Source: Larix kaempferi (Eukaryota > Streptophyta > Pinopsida > Pinales > Pinaceae). Taken from it: a stretch of 64,000 nt of DNA. The stretch spans positions 15,655,501 through 15,719,500 of the forward strand of contig BSBM01000440.1 of NCBI GenBank assembly GCA_027924585.1. Reading direction: 5' to 3'. Position 1 is the first letter of the stretch. Each line of letters starts with the position of its first letter. Below, in pieces: positions 30,438 through 40,820 of this stretch. The position numbers were made by a program, and so were the translations under genes. The notes under the pieces are model-generated. The model was not told the DNA's origin and made no database searches. It saw only the letters and a program-made list of their open reading frames with translations.

Positions 30438-33008
30438 GTAAGTGGGTCATTTGGTTTTATGTTATAGTTGGATTTCTGAGTCAATTGTTTTGTGCGTTTT
30501 AATGCAAACTGGTGGGATGGAAAAGGCGAATCTCGCAGGCTTTATTTCAATTTCCAGTGTTGTATTTTGCATACAAACAACCTAGCTCAACATTTTTGAT
30601 CTGGAAACTTGTATGTCGCTTGAATGTTACTTCTGTCTTGTGCTGGAGCATTTATTTTGACTGAAAATTGAATTTTTAAGTTGAAATTAGGGAGTTCATT
30701 TGAATACAAGATGAATACTAGAGGACTGACACAAGCAGAGATTCTAAGTGTGTATTTTAAAACTGGGACTTATATCTTTGTGCATGCAAACATATCACTC
30801 TGTGCATGCGTTATAGCATACAACTCTTCAACATTATGTGAGTTCTAGGATTCAAGTATGGAATCAATCATATATAGTCATGGGTTCCATAACTTAGTTT
30901 ATAAACATTGCTACCAACATCCATCTTCGCCTATTGTCAACACCAAATCTATCATTTATATCCCACCTAATAACTACTATTCACAAGTAGAAATATCATT
31001 GACAACAGTTTAGTATCAAACTCTAGTACGTAGGGAAGTTGTGAGAATCCCCAAGCATACAAGAAATCTCACCATCTATTTGGTCATGAAGAACCTACCA
31101 TACTAAGCTTGGTTTCAAACTAAGTGTGTAATTTGAATAACATGAACAATAATGTTAAGGTTGGACATGTACCACCATGCTATGAACATCAACATTTATA
31201 TGCTAATTTTCTTCTTTAACAAGCTACAAATGCATTATTTATGAAAAACGATATAAAATGCCCAGAATGGTTTCCAACATTAGATGTGTAGTCTTCAAAC
31301 AATCATATCAATATGCTACATGGCTTCCTTAACAAGTTAGGCATACATTATTTAATATGGGTAGCATTTATAACACTAATATGCCAAATGGATTCTTAAC
31401 CTAAATTCCATATATTTTTAAATGGAGAAATTCATGCATATTTTCATTTGGGTTTTTCACAATGCCCAACAAGGTGCTCGAAATAGATTTTACAACCATT
31501 GGATACAACCGACTCTAATGAAGGCAAGTCAATTTTAGTCAAGGGCTTTCATGATTCTTCTCATTTTTCAACAATAGTCTAAAGAGGTTAAGTTGACCCA
31601 AAGGTCACACATATTACAATTTTTCACTCATGAAGTATTTGGGCTTTGTGGATTTCACACATGAATTTTTTTTGAACGCAACCATGCCCAACCATGATTT
31701 TGGGATTTTATATGTCAAATATAATTATCAAATCCAAGAGTATAGAGAAAAGGTTAGTATTTCTTGTCTTATTCTTTTCATTTACTCAAAATGTTGAGAA
31801 GGGGCTTTTGCTAAATGGGGATAATTATGTAGAATGAAATGAAACAAATGGTAATGAAATGGATAAGGGAAAACACATATAGCATTTTCCTAATAGTAGA
31901 TTCACTCTCACCATGTAGACATTACAAAAAACTGATAGAATGTTGAGTTCATTCCTTGTCTAGAGCTTACCTCTTCTTATTGCATGCTTTTGGTTCCATT
32001 GTCACTAAATCCATGATGAAATCGATTCCTTTGTAGCTCCCAAATCCAAGCCAAGAAGTCCCTATGATGGCCAAAATTATCCACTATACTAGCATGTATG
32101 TTTTGGTTTGTTTGACAATATTTGGACCTTGCTTGTATGGGTAAGAGTTTTGTTTAATGTGAGGGTCGAATAGAGATAAATAACCTAACCTTTCAACACC
32201 AAATAATGGCCATAACATATTTCCTTTTATCAAAGTAGAAAGGAGTCAAGGGATGAGCCAAATCATAGCTTCTAAGAACAATTACAAGCAGGTCAAATTC
32301 TCATAGAGTACCAAGTAAAGAGATAGGAATGGAAAACATTTTAAGGTGAAGCCCATTGATCGAAGCTAAGGATGATTTCCACTACTGGATTTACATCTAT
32401 GTTGGAAATAATTCCATGCTTTATTGAAATATATTTGCATGCGAGTCACCGAGTGGCTAATGTCTATGATTTATATTTCATAAGTAATAACGATGTAGCT
32501 TGATTCCTTAGCCTTTGGGTTATGTAGGAACATCTCAAACCTTCACCATTGGCCACAAAACAAATGAAGTGTGACTACTACACGCAAGTATTAGTCCACA
32601 AATCACTTGCACATATAGATTACTAATTTCACATTAAAATTTTATTTTGTAGGTATAAAATATGAACCAATGGGTGAGGACTAAAACCATGTAAATCTCA
32701 TAATTTTTTTTGTATTACCTGTATGTATTTTAAACTTGCTTGCAATATCCCCATGAAAAATGAAGGCCATGTTACAACATGTTCTAATGTCATTAATGTA
32801 ATTCATTGTTGAAACCAAGCACCATAAGCATATTATCAACAAACATTGTCATGGAGATTATTCTTATGATTAAAAATAAATGCATGAATTTGAAGACCAT
32901 GGAAAATCATCATATTGGATACACGTGTATAATGTTGTATATATTAAACAACCTTACGAATCCCATTGATCTGAATTTTATCCTCATTAAAAAAAAATCC
33001 TCTCTTGT
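30438..33008. other. Unassigned spacer
   Basis: About 2.6 kb starting with the presumed NDC80 intron. I see no coding frame of note, no LTR pair and no tandem repeat. Confidence 0.5.
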
Positions 33009-33434
33009 AATAATTTTTTAAAACATTCTGGGTTGGTAGGTGCAGGAGGAGTCCTCCTCGACTCTGAGGGAAACAAGGTGAAAAAATTTGCTTGGGGAAT
33101 CGAGAGGAGGACAAATAATGATGCGGAATGGCTCGCACTGATCAAAGGAATGGAAATCGCAAGGAATGAATATATCAAGGATCTCGTGGCCTTTGGAGAC
33201 TCAATGCTGGTAATCAGGGAAGCCAAAACTTTGGCCAAAAATTGTAAAAAACCAGTCTCTAAGCTCCATCATCTCTTCATTTACGTGGCTAAGGACTTTA
33301 ACTCTATCGGTTTTCTTCACATCTTGAGGAACAAAAACCAGAAAGATGACATCATGGCCCATATAGGTGCTGGTTTAGATTGTGGATTATCGATCAGCAA
33401 TGGTCAATACCTTGTCATCAATTGGGTTCCTTAA
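33009..33434 (+). pseudogene. RNase H domain remnant of a retroelement
   Basis: Reads GLVGAGGVLLDSEGN, AWGIERRTNNDAEWLALIKG, then DLVAFGDSMLVI and a C-terminal stretch ending in TAA/TAG at 33,432. This is the plant RVT_3-type RNase H fold: E in NDAEWLAL and D in FGDSMLV are kept, but the first strand with its catalytic Asp (usually FDGA/S) is missing, because homology starts abruptly at about 33,020. No reverse transcriptase is found upstream. It belongs to a LINE-like element that differs from the LINEs at 4.7-16.5 kb. Confidence 0.75.
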
Positions 33435-33670
33435 GCCCCCTTATAGGTTTGCTGATGAATTTCAATTTTACACTAAATAAGCGTTTATCCTCGGCATGGG
33501 ATAATTATTGTTACAACCCTATGAACTATAGCCCCAATTCAAATTTGAATTTGAGTTATGGAAAGATCTCCTTGGGATCCTACTCTCCTCCTTGATCCCT
33601 ACCCACGTCCTCTCGATGCCCTTGGCAGCCTCCACCTGTTGACTCCACCTGTCTCGCATTCGGGAAGTTA

Positions 33671-34435
33671 ATGAGACCATGCTCCGAGGAACCTTCAGCA
33701 TATAAATTGCTTGAGGGTGATATCCCTGGCATTCTGCAGGGTTCCTTCCGCGCTAAGAGTTGGGTTTTTATTGTCAGGTTTATCATGGAGGATGATAATG
33801 ACAATGCTAGTCTGAACCTCCCTACGTTGCAGTGTCTTCGTTGCAGAAAACATCTCCAGGTCGATTTGGGGGGTGTTGGTTTGAAAATATATCTCTCAGC
33901 TCTCGACGTGGTGCAAGGGCAGAACAATGGTGGTTCTGCGCAACATGTTGTTCGTGGTCACTCCAGAATTGATGAGCTAGGAAGTGGCACGAATTGGGCA
34001 CATCCAACAGGTGATAGCAGTGTTTTAATCAATTTGGGGTCTCCTCATGGGCTGGACAGTCCAACCTCTGAGGTCCATTCACATTTGCAGGAGCTGGAAA
34101 CACAAGTTCGTTGACTCAGAGGTGAGAACTCAGACCTTAAAAAAGCCATATCCCACCTTTTCACAGTTGTTCAGATCATGAACTCTGAAGTTCATAGTAG
34201 CAACAACAAGTTGAAGGAGTATTTTGACATACTTGTTGGGAAATTTGAGAATGGTTTCCCCTGTTCGGTGGATTTGAGCACCCAAATTAGGTCTTTGCAC
34301 AACAGTCTCAGAATTGTTGAAGCAAAGATCGATGGCATGAGGTCTGATATCAGGAACAACTCCATTGTCTTCCATGGCATCGCTGAAGATAACACCAGAG
34401 CTACGGTTGGGAACAAGGAGAAGAACGCCTACTAG
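33671..34435 (+). pseudogene. Coiled-coil ORF with L1 ORF1-like C-terminus
   Basis: One frame with a single stop (TGA 34,112). A likely start is the ATG at 33,785 (MEDDNDN). A CLRCRK pair of cysteines lies near the start, followed by a Gly/His/Ser-rich middle, then a heptad-like coil (RGENSDLKKAISHLFTVVQ ... EVHSSNNKLKEYFDILV) ending in RNNSIVFHGIAED. The last motif resembles the (R)RNN-[IL]-V-x-x-GIPE turn after the coiled coil in L1-type ORF1 proteins. I infer a retroelement ORF1-like protein. It follows the RNase H remnant at 33.0 kb, the wrong order for one LINE, so two elements may be joined here. Confidence 0.4.
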
Positions 34436-34768
34436 TAACTTGTCAACTTTTGAACTCTCAGTTTGCTCAAACTCGTTGCTCGTCTATGTATTTACATAAA
34501 TTTTATGTTATGTCATGTAGAAGCTGAGGATAGCTAGTCCACTGTTTCTCTCCATGTTATGTATTTCTCCTGTAGTTTTATTCTAGGAAAGTTTGCAAGA
34601 ATTTTCAGCTGTTGCAGAATAGGGTATATGTATGACCTTCAAAGACTGGAGTGTGAAGAGCTAGCCATGCCAGCTCTCCATTTTTGGGATCAATCTCCCC
34701 ATCGGTTTTGTAATACCATCTCTTTTTTTTATATAAAAGCTCCTTATTCGTTGTTGTTAAAAAAAAAT
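34436..34768 (+). other. LINE-like 3' tail with A run
   Basis: Ends in TTTTGTAATACC, a T run, ATATAAAAGCTCC, TTCGTTGTTGTT and nine A residues (about 34,760-34,768). This is the style of plant L1 3' ends and marks the end of the element that contributed the preceding frame. Confidence 0.5.
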
Positions 34769-37457
34769 TGTTAAAACATTAATTGTTTGACAAAGTGAGA
34801 GAAGTCCAATTTGTTTTCCTTGGGAAGTGGAAACTAACCATTGTGATGGTTTAGCTTCCAAGGCCATCCCAATAAAAATAGAATTCCGTGGGAGAGAAGG
34901 AAACTCACTTTATAGGGGGAAGAGAGGAGGAAAAAGGAAGACAAAGCATACGACTTGAAGATAAGAAACTACTTGAAGGGTGAATGGGTTGGGAGCCCGT
35001 CCACGAAGAAGAAGGTTGTCTCTAGGCCATGGAAATATGCAAATGCTATATGTGAATAAAAATACACAGGTTCTTGTGTATCGCTCATTATTGTAATATA
35101 TTTATAAGCAATTAAAAATTCCCTTGAATGCTTGTTTTCCCATTTCGGTTTCTAGGATAAATTATTGTCTCTATGTGCAATGTCTTATTTCTCTGTGTTA
35201 TTTTTCTACTGTATTAGCTTGTTCTGTGTTGATTAAAGAGCTCCTTTATGTTTTAATGGATTCCAGTGAACAATGAGAGTGTGTTTGAGAGGTATTTTCA
35301 CATAGATTGGTAAATATTTTGTGCTCTTATTATTTTATTATCTAAGGGAGGTTCCAACTGTTAATTGTAGTGCAGCTGGGAGACCCATTCTCAGAGGGAA
35401 TGGTACCCTAGGGTCCCCAGCTATCTCCTGGGGTTGTTGGTCGGGGACCAAGCAGGTTGATTCCATGGAAAAGTCCCTAGCACATGTCTAGGGCCCCTAT
35501 TTGTCTCTAGAGTATTCTGGTTTAGCACCAGACAGCTTCTTGGTCAAGAGGACCAAGCAGATTCTGCAGGTTGAGATAGAGACATCCTGGTCTCGAACAA
35601 GGAAGATTCTTGGTCAAGGACCAAGTAGGTCTTGCAGGTGGTTGATCAACATTCAGTCTAGGACTGAAAGCTCATCCTAGGGTTGAGAGCCATTATTTAC
35701 AAATGGAGGCACTTGGTCAGTTACCAAGATGTTGAATTCGGTCAACTTTCAGCCTGGGGTTGAATAACCTAGTCAAGGACAAGGTGGTTGATCGACTTGA
35801 TTCAGTTTAGGACTGAAGCTCAACTTTTGGCTGAGAGACAGTCCTTGAGAATGGAGGTTCTTGGTTAGTTACCAAGATGATGATTTGTGATGTCCTCTTC
35901 TCCTATGTCTTCGATATGGTTGAGCTAGGTGGTCTTCTCAAGGTACTGGATAGCCCTTGATGGAGTCACTAGCACTTGATCCACGGGGGCTTCACTAGAA
36001 GGCAATATAATATCAGGTTATATGGAACATTTGTACATTTGAGAGAGATATGACTAGTTGTACCTTCCCAACCTTGGTTGATTTACTTTTGGTCCTTACA
36101 CTGTGTTGTTTATTGATCTTATGGTACCCTTGTCTTTGACTTGTGGTTAGTGGGGTCTTCTACCCACTTTAAGTTGTTTCTTGATTTTTATCTTGATGCT
36201 TTTAGTCCTATGGGTACTATGGTTATTTGACCACTTTGTGGAATACCCTTGGTACTAAGGGTCTTGGGTCATGTACCCACACTTATGTTATTATGGGTCA
36301 TGTACCCACACCTATGTTATATTGGTTCATTGTACCATCACCTAAATGACCCTAGAACCCTACTTATGATTTATGATATTAATTATGACTCTTTTATTTT
36401 TTTATTAAGTGGTCCCTTCCTAACTTAATGGAACCCTAACTTAACTAAGTTGGAACTTTCTATAATATCTTGCTTCTACATATATTGAAGACTTATCTTC
36501 ATCATCTATCATCTCAATAAAGACGGGTCTGCTCCTTCCTATGCTTGATGTCAACTTTATCTCAACTGCTCTTACTGAGTTTGATTGTCACCCATCTATT
36601 GATCAAGTTCAGATTTTAATTTTTGATGTTTGTGAGCATTTAGGGTTTGTTCTATGTTGAGATATGATCCTTTTTTTATTGAATCGTAACCTGATTGAAG
36701 GAGGTCGTGACAGTTTTTGTTAACTTCTTGTTTTGCTCACTTGGGATGTTTTGTGGAAGTCTGGTCTGCTCTTGTTAAGATTGCTCTACCTGTGTATAGA
36801 CCCAATCTATTTATGAGAGGACCCAATTTGCTGGTTATTGGTTCAATCTATTGATGCTTAGCTTGGATCTCCTTCACTTCTGCTAGACCTTAAGTCTATG
36901 ACCCTAAGAATCAAACTTAAGATCTAGATCCATCTATTGGTGGAAGCCATAAGGATTTTGTCTGCTGGTTGTATTTTCTGTGGATGTTGTGAGGTCTGAA
37001 AGTTTAAATTGGTGGAGGCCGTGAGCCTTGGGTTCTGCTCTAATTTTTATAACGATCAACCAATTTGTTATAGAACTGATCTGAGTACTTTTTTGGAGGC
37101 CATAACTTGTTGGGGTCTGATCTTTGTTTTTTATGAGGTTCCCTAAACCTGATTCAGTCTGCTGAGACTTGTTTTGGTATTTAAGGTCAGATCTTCTGTG
37201 TTATGAATGTTGTTGCATTACATCTTGTGCTGAGTTTTTTGGATCAGATTTCTTATATTAAGTATTGATGTTGTCACCTTGTATTTGATTGTCATTGACC
37301 CATACTGATTGATAGTACCTCAGCCCAGTCATCTCTCTCTCAGGTTTGTACTAACCCTTTAATAGGGTCTTTTGGTTCCTAGTGTTGAATGGCCTCTGAG
37401 AGGCACAGTATTTTCTGAAAGCAACATTTCTGAGTATATTACAGGAAAGGTTCACAG
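34769..37457. repeat. Unassigned region with diverged tandem duplications
   Basis: About 35,617-35,736 and 35,775-35,883 are diverged copies of a ~110-120-bp unit (GTGGTTGATC..., CAGT(C/T)TAGGACTGAA, TTGGT(C/T)AGTTACCAAGAT). At 36,264-36,325 the segment GGGTCATGTACCCACAC(T/C) occurs twice. Around 36,945-37,130 the word GGAGGCC(G/A)(T) recurs about every 75-80 bases. No gene was recognised. Confidence 0.55.
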
Positions 37458-37508
37458 TGTTTAGATGTAATCTTGATTTCCAGAGAATCTTGAGATTACA
37501 TCTAAACA
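37458..37508. repeat. Perfect 16-bp inverted repeat
   Basis: TGTTTAGATGTAATCT (37,458-37,473) is repeated inverted at 37,493-37,508 with a 19-base loop. It could be a terminator-like hairpin or a rearrangement junction. Confidence 0.85.
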
Positions 37509-37637
37509 GTAAATATTTAATAAAATAAATACTTGACCATAATCAGTAGCCTTGACCTTCCTTGAAGTGGGTCTTAAACACACCAGGATGGAAGAACTAA
37601 GTCGAGAGAATTTACATGTCAGATGATGATTTACAAA

Positions 37638-37790
37638 GATCCATTTTAACCTCGAATCTATCAAGAACCAAGAGGGAGTAAATTCCTTGAGGCAAAAATA
37701 TCTTTTAGACTACAAAACTTGAGTAAATGTTTGTATCTAAAAGAATTTTATCCTTCTCGATACTTAACAGATCCAAAGTTAAGATGGATC
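37638..37790. repeat. Foldback element copy 1
   Basis: The left arm (37,638-37,709: GATCCATTTTAACC ... CTTTTAGA) pairs imperfectly with the right arm (37,736-37,790: TCTAAAAG ... AAGATGGATC), around a short loop. Arm sequence is related to the foldback at 38.7 kb. Confidence 0.6.
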
Positions 37791-38668
37791 TATACTAGTT
37801 TGGAAAGATGATGCAAATGAAAAATAAAAATCCTATGATGAATGAAGAAAACAAATGGAAAGTGAAAGCAATAAATGAAACCATTGAGATGAAGTGTATA
37901 ACGAAGCTTCTAACCATGTAATGCGATTATTTTTCTGTCGTATCACAACATAATAACATAATATAACACTTTGCATCATGTGTGCCCTAAGTTTCGATGA
38001 ATGATGTCTTCAAAAGAAATATCAAGTAGCATTTACATCGTTTCAAACTAGATTATGTAATTACTAGTGTTCACAACTTTGTAACAGCTTAATTTACTAG
38101 TAATGAAAGTACTTTATCTATCATGTGCCTCACAAATTTTTCAACGTGATTAAGAGAGTTGAATTTTCTTCTTTATAGGTGATCCCAATTTCACATATAG
38201 ACTTCCTTTCAGTAAGAGAGTTTCCATAAATTTGATATAACTCTTAGTTCGCTGCACTACAATTATATGCAATTTTTAAAAATGTGCATTGCATATTTAG
38301 TATAATTGGAATCTTATGTCTTGATTATTTCATTTTATTGCCAAAGTTTTTAGAAAAAATACTATACTTTTTAAAGTCAATTTTTTTGGTATTTGATTGC
38401 ATATTAGCATTTACAGAAATTCCTAGAGGATAAACATTTTTATTCACCAAAATACTTAATGTGGACATTAGATTCTTTAAAAAAAAGTAAGTTTCTCTTG
38501 ACCTTTTTTGTAATAATGTTAGCATTGTTAACTTTTATTACTTCAGTCTCAATTGAATTTGGTCTAATGAGATGATGCTTTCATTTTCTATCCTTTATTG
38601 ATAAAAACTATACTATCCATGAATATGAACATGGTAATGCACACAATCAGTCTAGCCATCTTAACCTC

Positions 38669-38787
38669 GATCTACCAAGTACCTAAAGGGATCAAATCCC
38701 TCAAAGTGAAAGCTCCATTTAGAGTGCAAGACTTGAGGAAGGGGTTTCACTTTGAGAGATTTGATCCCTCTTAGCACTTGGTAGATC
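38669..38787. repeat. Foldback element copy 2 (43-bp arms)
   Basis: The left arm at 38,669-38,711 begins GATCTACCAAGT and ends TCAAAGTGAAA; the right arm at 38,745-38,787 is its inverse with five mismatches in 43; the loop is 33 bases. It could be a MITE-like foldback or a small-RNA hairpin. Confidence 0.85.
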
Positions 38788-38912
38788 CGGTGTTATTGCA
38801 TTCTCACTTGGGATTATAGACTCAAATCCCTATGAGTTTTATTGCATTCTCAAGACACATTTTTCTGCTAACAACATTTTAATATATAAACTGAGATTTT
38901 TCAGGTACTTAC

Positions 38913-39096
38913 CTTTGAACCCTTTGAAGAAATATCCTTTTGCTGCACTGTAAGACTTCAGAGTGTCCACAGAAAATTATGTAACATAGCCTTCTAGTAC
39001 GCTATCCAGCCAAAAGTCTAGTGCTCTTGAAATTGGGATATCAATCTCTTTAAGCCTCTGAATCAACTCTGGAGCCCACTCTGTAGGTTCTCCACC
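38913..39096 (-). pseudogene. Candidate coding exon of unknown gene
   Basis: The minus strand shows an acceptor-like TTTTTAG at 39,097, then 61 codons reading GGEPTEWAPELIQRLKEIDI, PISRALDFWLDSVLEGYVT, (TAA) FSVDTLKSYSAAKGYFFKGFK and a consensus donor GTAAGT at 38,907-38,912. The amphipathic, aromatic-rich sequence looks genic, not random, and the single stop would be a CAA-to-TAA change. I do not recognise the family. The other exons were not found nearby. Confidence 0.4.
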
Positions 39097-40685
39097 CTAA
39101 AAACAATTTTTTCATTCTGTAAGTCTTGATATCCACTCATGTAGCTCATTACCGAAAAATGCAAAGAACACTTCATGTATGTCAGAAAATAGGTATTTAT
39201 GTAACCACTCTTCCGTAGATAAGCGTGAATGTCTGTTTTCTTTCTTCACAAACTCCTTTTCTATCTTGATCACCTAGTTCTGTATCTATGTCCTCTCAGG
39301 ATTCCAGTTATCAGATCAAATCACCAATTCAAGCGCGGCAACATAACCATTTGTTGGCATTTAACTAATTCGTTCTTAGACTGCCCCAAGTTCTATGTAG
39401 TTCAGAGACCCAACAAAACCCCCTTTTCACCGACCCTTTCAGCAACAGCCTGTGAATAGACTGAGGTATCACCTGAGGCGAAGTTATGGGTTGGCTATAG
39501 AAGCAGGTTTATGTAACTCGGACTTCAGTGATGTGAAGCTATGGAATCGGTCCTCTAAGTGAAGTCACACCTACTCCACATCCACTTCTAATACCACATA
39601 GCACTGTGGAATTGCGCACTAGTGATAGTTACCCATACTGCACTACAACAATGCGAATATGGGTCTGCGCTTCTGTGCAGTTGCACACACTAAAGGCTGC
39701 GCTGAATCAGTGTTACCTATGCAACTACGCATTCATCATATTCAGAGTTACTTGCATATTCAGTTATATGTGTCCAACACTTAACATATTATTCTCATCA
39801 ACCATACACATGAAAATACATACAAAAGCATGAACATACATAAACATGGGAACAATCTCATAGATGCAATCACACAACACAAGTATTTACGTGGTTCACC
39901 CCCTGGATGGGAGCTACGTCCATGGTAACTGTTGTTTGTATTAATGGGAAGGGTTAACAATTTCAGTCTGTGCACTCAGTTGCAAACTCTTCTCTACGAT
40001 GGGTCTCTGTGCACACAGCTGCAAAGCCTCTCTCTCTTCTCCTTGGCTTAGATCTATCTTCGAAAAGATCAATAACAACAATGTCCAACCCAAAATCCAA
40101 CCAACATTCCACCCTTCCCTATACAAAATTGTCCCTTTTATAGATTGTGCCCGAAGGTTACATCTTTACAATAGTTATGGGACAAAACCCCATAATACTC
40201 TTAAATTTCCAAAACGGCGTGGTTACCATGCTAACCATACTTCTCCATAACTTCTCACAAAATTTGCTTGTCCTTGGCTGTCCTTTATGCTGCTTCCTTG
40301 GCTCTGACCCTCTTCTAATAGATGCTTTCTCTGACTGTGTGGTGATGACTGTGCCCTGGTGAGTCCTTTTCACTTTTCGCCTCATCAACGTTGTTCCTGT
40401 AGCTGTCAGGCTATCGCTTCTTCCTTAACTGATCCAACTACCCTCTCGTTCTTTGTACCTATTCCTTTACTAAGGAAGCAAGCCCCTATCCGCCATCTTC
40501 ACGTCACTCCATACCCTGCTCCCGGGAATCGCAGAGCCGTTTCTCCCCAAAATAGGGCAGTACTAGGCCTCGCAGAATTTGTACTTCTGCCTCAAAACTG
40601 CTTCGCTTGAGCTACGCTTCAACAAAAATGTGCTAACTTTGGACTTCACTTCACCCAAAATGTGCCAACTTGGGCCTCGACCAAC
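39097..40685. other. Unassigned spacer
   Basis: No supported gene. The word TTTACGTGGTTCACCCC...GCTACGTCCA (about 39,890-39,925) resembles a motif common in plant copia LTRs, but no partner LTR is visible. A ~31-bp near-duplicate (CAAAATGTG(C)CAACTT...) lies at about 40,620-40,680. Confidence 0.45.
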
Positions 40686-40820
40686 AATCCATGAATCATA
40701 TTTCAAAAGATATTATCTCACATTTAAAATTAAAAACACAAATTAACACAATTGAAACTAGTCCTCAAAACTAATCATGAAGAAATTAGTCTTGGACAGA
40801 GATAAACCCCATAAGAGCTT
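40686..40820 (-). repeat. G1 3' LTR, left piece
   Basis: Matches 58,647-58,779 of the other LTR. The extreme end (TGTAATAT there) is diverged or missing here. It stops at the AGCTT where element N entered. Confidence 0.85.

Noticed and set aside
33671-34435. Assignment as an active host coiled-coil gene
   Set aside because: Internal stop, position next to an RNase H remnant and a LINE-like A tail favour retroelement debris.
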